The notes under the pieces: generated by a model
Told to the model about the DNA's origin: nothing
What the model saw: the letters and a program-made list of their open reading frames with translations, nothing else
The model's database searches: none
Position numbers and translations under genes: made by a program
Origin: Akebia trifoliata
Taxonomy: Eukaryota; Streptophyta; Magnoliopsida; Ranunculales; Lardizabalaceae
Assembly: GCA_017979445.1 (NCBI GenBank)
Contig: CM030707.1
Span: 21,830,586-21,894,585, forward strand
Length of the DNA stretch: 64,000 bases
Reading direction: 5' to 3'
Shown: positions 58,905 through 64,000 of the stretch, one piece after another
How positions within the stretch are numbered: position 1 is the first letter of the stretch
Layout: the number at the start of each line of letters is the position of its first letter

Positions 58905-59450
58905 TGTGTGGTTGAGATTTGTAGAGGGTCATTATCTAGACCGTACACATGTGCAAGCCGATTAAGTGGTACTTTGAGTAGGCCAGTAAATCCAGTCCTG
59001 TCCAGCAGCAGGGTATATCAAGATAGCAGTGTCTAACCTAACTAGTAGGGTAGGACAACGCAAGAGGAAACCTGGTCTACTTGGCAGGGCAGGCCTGATC
59101 TGAAGATCTACATAATTTTGGAATGCGTCGTATTGAGTCTTGAGATCTCAGACTCAATCTCAGAGATTCATATTCTGTTTAGGATCCTTGGAATCAGGGG
59201 ATTCACCGTAATCAAATTCTGATTAAGGGGAAAACCCTAATTCGAATGAAGGATCTATAAATAGAAGAATTAATGAAGAAAAAAAAGTTGAATTTTTTTG
59301 CTTTTTGACTATTGTTTTCTCTACAACTCTAACTTGAGCATCGAAGGATTATTGGCAAGTACCACACCGCTACTTACAGAAGGGATATGATAGCTACTTT
59401 GGTTCAGTAAAGGATAGTCAATCAAGGTATTACCAGATTATACATTTACA
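58905..59450 (+). repeat. 5' LTR of the truncated gypsy element
   Basis: Ends CATTTACA at 59450, directly before the primer site AATTTGGCACCGTTTATGGG. TCTATAAATAGAAG at about 59254-59267 is a clear TATA box. The start at TGTGTGGTTG (58905) is a guess, since no second LTR is present for comparison. Confidence 0.65.
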
Positions 59451-59472
59451 AATTTGGCACCGTTTATGGGAA
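59451..59472 (+). other. Primer-binding-site-like sequence
   Basis: TTTGGCACCGTTTATGGGAA just after the LTR fits the TTGGCGCCGTNTGTGGGAA consensus seen after 5' LTRs in many plant gypsy elements. The homologous site of the first element at 4776 is badly decayed. Confidence 0.6.
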
Positions 59473-59502
59473 TGCCATTACAAATTGATTTTTGTTGAAA
59501 CA

Positions 59503-60960
59503 ATGGCGAGAGCCACCAGATCAACTGAGGTAAATCCGCATGTTGCGCCTAACGTAAAGGCTAATCTTTTGACTTTACTAAAAAGATAAGAGAGCAACAA
59601 GAAAATATGTAAAGAAAAATAGACGACTTAGCCAAGCAGAACCGAGAATTGAATCGATGTATGGAAAACCAACAAAAAGAGAGGCAAAATCTCTCATCGT
59701 GAGATCTCTCACCTCCTATAAAAAATGATCGCGTTTCAAATGTAGAAGGCAGTTATCAATTGTGAGACCCAATTAAAAGGGAAAATACTAAAGTCGTGAC
59801 CGTCACAGCAACTCGAGTTGAGCTCGTAATGGGTTTGACCCGAAAGGAGGTCAGAGATATGATCCGAAAGGAGAAGAAGATAGTAAAATGTATGGATATT
59901 GGCTTGGTGACTACGCAAGCCGTAAGGGGAATTCAGAAATCACCCTTTACGATTGAGATCTTGTCTAAGGAAATCCCAAAAAAGTTTGTACCACCGCGTT
60001 TCACTCCTATTCAGAAACAAATGATCCAGTCGAGTACTTATTCCACTTTTGACAGATGCTCACTTTATGGGAAGGAAATGAAGGCTTGATGTGCAGGCTA
60101 TTTCCTTTTAGTCTATGAGAAAATGCCCTGACTTGGTTCCACAAGCTGTCAAATGGGACAATAACTTCTTTTGAGGAGCTCTACTTTACCTTTGTAACGC
60201 ACTACATTGGCAACAGGAAAATTGACGGAGATGTGGATGATCTGCTCAATATGAGGATGCAACAAGGAGAAAGTCTCAAAGAGTTCAAAATGAGATTCAA
60301 GAAAAAAGCCATGGCCATAGAGAGCTGCAACGAGAGGATTTCAGTGGTGGTATTTAAGAATTCCTTATCATTTAGCTCAGGATTATACAGATATCTTGTG
60401 AAGAAGAGGCCAGAAACGCTAAGTGAATTATTCGAAAGAGTATAAAAATACATTTGATCGAAAAATGATCTCCGAAATTTCGTTGAAAAAAGTAAAGTAA
60501 TACACACGGTAGCCAAGCCCAGCATGCAACAGCAATCACAACCGAATAAAATGAAAAAGCAAGCCTGAGTAGGGCAAATAACAAAAGAAAGAAGGGATAT
60601 ACTTCTCCGTGCCCCCCCAGCGAGATCTTGTTCCTCATCATAAATGAGCCTTATTTTGAGTGGCCAACGCCACTTCCTCTAGATCAGATGAAGTAAGATG
60701 AGAGATATTGCACCTTTCATAAGGTACGAGGTCACACTACCAACAAGTGTCAAACTCTAAGAAACATGTTGTAGAGATGGGTATAACAAGGTTTGTTGGG
60801 AGATATGTTGAGGAAAGAAAGGTCAAACAGTCATCGATAAGGGAATCAAAGGCGAGACTAGCATCTTGCAAAAAATCAGTACAAAAGGGCAGCGATAATT
60901 CATGTTGTCTTAAAGTAGGAACCCAAGAGGTTATGGCAAAATAAGAATAACGATAGAGTA
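59503..60960 (+). pseudogene. Degenerate gag of the truncated gypsy element
   Basis: Start at ATG 59503 (MARATRSTEVNPHVAPN). Fragments follow: GLTRKEVRDMIRKE at 59830, FVPPRFTPI and QSSTYSTFD near 60000, then the capsid part MRMQQGESLKEFKMRFKKKA at 60251. At 60707 a nucleocapsid-like block reads CTFHKVRGHTTNKCQTLRN. Several stops divide it. Confidence 0.8.
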
Positions 60961-61059
60961 AAGAGACGACAAGTAGAATATTTCACACACGTCTACACAA
61001 CTAGGAGTGGACCTACAGATTAGGACGACATATATGGCGAGTAGACAATGACCTTCACT

Positions 61060-61400
61060 GAGAAGGACTTGGAATGCATGGTTAGGCCACACTATGACGC
61101 TTTGGTAGTAACCCTTTAGGTTGGCACATTTACTCTCAAAAGAGTGTTGATTGATAGCGACAGCTCAGTTGACATCTTGTATGCTTCAGTCTTCCAAAAA
61201 ATGGGTTAAGTAGAAATGTACTAACTCAGATGGTAGCTCCCTTGATCAAATTTGATGGAAAGTTAAGCCAGTCTTGGGGGAAATAGTCTTGCCTGTGCAG
61301 GCAGGACCTATGATTTTGATGACTAGGTTTATGGTCGTTGAAGCGAGCTTTCCATATAATGTCATTCTAGACAGATGGTGGACACACGAGATAAGGGTTG
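61060..61400 (+). pseudogene. Degenerate protease of the truncated gypsy element
   Basis: HYDALVVTL, then RVLIDSDSSVDILYASVFQK, then MVVEASFPYNVILDR. The active-site Asp-Ser-Gly is Asp-Ser-Asp here. Confidence 0.75.
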
Positions 61401-61639
61401 TCCCGTCGATGTATTACCACGTCTTAAGGTTCTCAACATCGTAGGGGATGTGGGACATTAGGGGAGACCAAGTAGCAGTCCAAGTATGCATGTTGGGCCA
61501 GGAGGAGTGCACAAAACGAGAAACTCAACAATAATAATTACAGTGGGGGGATGATGAGTAGAAAGGACCCCCACGGTTAGAAAACGTCCAAATAGTAGAT
61601 ATCAGGAAATGAATGCAAATCAGAGTAAGGGTAGAGATA

Positions 61640-62762
61640 CATCCAATAAAACTTGATGATCTAACATACTATTTTAAAATGAATATGGACGTCTTCGCCT
61701 GGTCGATAGAAGAAATGCCAGGGATCATCCCTGAAGTGATCTAACATCATTTGAATGTTGAGCTAGGCATGGAGTCAATAAAATAGAAGTCAAGGAGATT
61801 AGTACCGCACCTAAGGAAATTAATAAATGAAGAGGTAAACAAGTTGATTAGAGCATGATTCATCAAGAAAGTACAGTTCCCTGATTGGATAGTCAACATC
61901 GTGACAGTACTAAAGAAGAATGGGAAGGTATGTATCAATTTCACAAACTTGAATAAAACTTTCTCGAATGACAGCTTCCCAATGCCCATAATCGATCAAC
62001 TGGTAATTGCCACGTTAGGCCATGAGAGATTGTCATTTATGGATGGTTAATATGGTTACAATCAGATTCAACTCAGCACTGAGGATCAAGAGAAGACTAC
62101 CTTTATCACTAAACAGGGATTTTACTATGATAAGGTCATGCCCTTTGGGCTGAAGAACGCAGGGGCAATTTACCAGAGATTAGTGATGGATCTCTTCAGA
62201 AATCTATTAGGCAAAATGGTGAAAGTATACATCGACGATTTGTTAGTAAAGAGTAAAAAGAAGGAAGACCACATCGCAGACTTAGAGGAAGTCTTCTCAT
62301 GAGTAAGAAATATTAGGATGAAGCTTAACCCAAAAAAGTGCATATTCGTACTCACATCAAAAAAATTCTTGGGGTACTTGGTCACAAAAAGAGGGATAGA
62401 AGCTAACCCAAGCCAGATTAAAGCATTGCTCAAAATGCCTTTTCCTAAGACACAAAAAGAGGTCCAAAAGCTAATTGGAAGGGTAATATCTCTAAATCAA
62501 TTCATATTTAGATCTTCAGATAAGTGCAGAGTTCTATACCAGTTACTATGAAAGAACATGAGATTTGAGTAGATAGAGGAGTGCGAACATGCTTTTGCTG
62601 AGTTGAAAAGGTACCTAGGATGACCACCAATCCTCTCAAAATCAAAAGTAGGAAAGGAGCTTGAGTAGTACCTGGGCATTTTTGAATGCGCATTCAATTC
62701 AGTCTTGGTCAAAATAGGGACAGCAACAGAGCAACCCATTTATTTCCTGAACAAGACTTTCT
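61640..62762 (+). pseudogene. Reverse transcriptase of the truncated gypsy element
   Basis: Fragments run FINFTNLNKT-like, GYNQIQLSTEDQEKTTFITK, VMPFGLKNAGAIYQRLVMD and VYIDDLLVKSKKKEDHIADL, with the catalytic YIDD box intact (about 62227-62238). MKLNPKKCIFVLTSKKFLGY follows at 62318. The connection region CEHAFAELKRYLG leads to QPIYFLNKTF, where homology ends. A few stops interrupt it. Confidence 0.88.
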
Positions 62763-63560
62763 ACTTTTCCACATTTGTAGTATGTTGAAATGTTTTTATA
62801 CTGATTATTATTATTGTGTTGTTTCTTTGGATGTTCAAAATTACCTTTTGGTTTATAGGATCTTTTGTTTGTATTACTTAGGAATTTTTTACTTAAAGAC
62901 CTAAAATTCTTATAAGGTTGGGAATTATATTTATCTTTATTGTATCTCTTCGCCCGTGAGAAATTTTTTGGACGTTTGGAAGTGGGTCATAATGGTGGAA
63001 GATCACAATCTTCCCAAAATTTTCCAAAATCTTTTTTACTTGAATACTTGTCATGTTTGAGTTTTTGTTGGAGACGTAAATCTTTACATAATTGTAAGTC
63101 AACTGTATTTATTGTAGAAATGAGTTGCCCATAAATTAGATCATCATACAGGATTGTACCATCATTGTATGTTCTTAACTTTGTTTGTACTTTATTAGCA
63201 AATAAAGTGGGAAGCTTTGTAATAAATTTTTCTTTTCAAAAACTTTGATTTCATTCATTTCGGAGCATAATCTTGGTTAAGAAAACATCTTTATACCACA
63301 TAACGTCATGTAATTTTGGACACTTTAAATTTGTTAGGACTTTTGAAGGCTTATCCCTACATTGATTAGGATCTCTTATAAAATATTTTGTAATTGCATT
63401 AATGATTCTAAATGTTTCTAATGTTTTTCAATTGATTTTGAATATATCTAACCATCATCAATATAATAGTGACTTAGATTAGATTTGTTCTCCAATTTTC
63501 AAACAAATTTATGTTTCTTCTAGTATTTTTCTTTCAAATTGTGTCTGAACATATGAGTTA
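62763..63560 (-). pseudogene. Endogenous caulimovirid-like coat/nucleocapsid fragment
   Basis: On the minus strand the sequence resembles the capsid region and following zinc knuckle of plant pararetroviruses (Caulimoviridae) and their endogenous copies. It shows a coat-type helical stretch near 63180-63030, a basic Lys/Arg/Asn-rich tract, and a KCGK half-knuckle at about 62780 in which the first cysteine is lost. Stops and shifts break the frame and no movement, protease or RT part lies in the window. Assigned by overall resemblance only; a Gag-like origin from another retroelement is the alternative. Confidence 0.5.
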
Positions 63561-63894
63561 ATTACACAAACAAATGTTCTCTTATTGATTTTCTATATTT
63601 AATGGTTCATATTAGATTTGAAAAAATCGAAAGAAAATTTTGATTTTTGTTTTTGGGTCAAATTTAAGGCTTTGAAAATAGTTGGTTTTTGGAATCCTAA
63701 GCTTAAAATTAAAATTTATAGTGAAAACAAATTTTATTTTTAAATTTATTTTAAAAAGTTTCTTAGAATTTTATGGTTTGTGATCCAATGTTACTCAATC
63801 ATTGTATTGGGTGCTACATGAACATTTGGTCCATATAGGAAGGTGGTCCTTCCATCCATACAACCCATCTCATGCATAATCGCACATACAAAGG
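63561..63894. other. Intergenic, no gene recognised
   Basis: AT-rich. Part may continue the antisense caulimovirid-like fragment, but no motif can be read. Confidence 0.35.
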
Positions 63895-64000
63895 TAGGAC
63901 TGGCAATGATCCGATTTTTATTCGACATCTAATCCTAAAAATAGGATTCAGATCTAACTTTTGAATTTCAGATTGGATTCGAATTAGAAATTGTCGAATC
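63895..64000. mobile_element. Left end of a hAT-like element, cut by window edge
   Basis: TAGGACTGGCAATGATCCGA, followed by GATTCAGATCTAAC and GATTGGATTCGAATT motifs, resembles the TAGGGCTG-type ends with CGGAT/ATCCG subterminal motifs seen at 12996, 42141 and 53939. The right end lies outside. Confidence 0.5.

Larger units (their letters stand above)
58905..62762 (+). mobile_element. Second Ty3/gypsy element, 3'-truncated
   Basis: A 5' LTR, a good primer-binding site, gag, protease and RT follow in order. The coding sequence then stops abruptly after the first RNase H residues (QPIYFLNKTF) at about 62762. There is no integrase and no 3' LTR. Gag and protease wording is Tat-like. Frames carry several stops, but the damage is milder than in the first element. 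Confidence 0.85.

Overview
This is a window of AT-rich plant nuclear DNA, almost certainly from a eudicot. The signs are GT-AG introns, a PPR-DYW editing-factor gene, a 13-exon RNA polymerase III subunit gene, and many plant LTR retrotransposons, LINEs, tRNA-derived SINEs, hAT-like elements and MITEs. I see no bacterial, plastid or phage gene organisation. I did not try to name the species. Three host genes can be supported. (1) A short single-exon-CDS gene on the minus strand (21868-22428) encodes a 186-residue protein with a PNRC-type proline motif. (2) A plus-strand gene (32010-34641) is closely related to Arabidopsis LOI1/MEF11 (At4g14850), a mitochondrial PPR-DYW RNA-editing factor. Its coding sequence carries an apparent one-base frameshift shortly before the E/DYW region. 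(3) A minus-strand gene of 15.6 kb (53745 down to 38119) encodes RNA polymerase III subunit RPC5 (Sin-like). I traced it as 13 exons that all join in phase into a 684-residue protein, including a remote 72-bp last exon behind a 3.4-kb intron. Layout by region: 1-4263 is repeat-rich intergenic DNA. 4264-14783 is an old but structurally complete Ty3/gypsy element of Tat type, with TSD ATATA, two LTRs, degenerate gag-pol, a 47-bp tandem array and an antisense ORF. A hAT-like element is nested in it. 14784-21785 holds MITEs and an antisense Ty1/copia remnant split by two inverted-repeat insertions. 21868-23180 is the PNRC-like gene and its leader. 23181-26016 holds tandem duplications and a SINE. 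26017-28820 is a dense run of seven hairpin MITEs, each bounded by TA microsatellite. 28821-31751 holds diverged repeats and a Mutator-like element with roughly 100-bp terminal inverted repeats, itself inserted into a MITE. 32010-34641 is LOI1. 34642-38118 holds a MITE and otherwise nothing clear. 38119-53745 is RPC5, with LINE, SINE and hAT-like insertions in its introns. 53746-58904 holds a hAT-like element and a probable 2.46-kb solo LTR. 58905-62762 is the 5' part of a second gypsy element. It is cut off at its RNase H start and joined directly to an antisense caulimovirid-like (endogenous pararetrovirus) fragment (62763-63560). 63895-64000 is the start of another hAT-like element running off the window. 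The host genes are functionally unrelated housekeeping or organelle genes; no gene cluster or operon-like system is present. The most unusual material is mobile DNA: the TA-bounded hairpin family, a set of hAT-like elements that share a CGGAT-rich subterminal code and have perfect 8-bp duplications inside RPC5 introns, and the antisense ORF of the Tat element whose leader was split by a hAT-like insertion.
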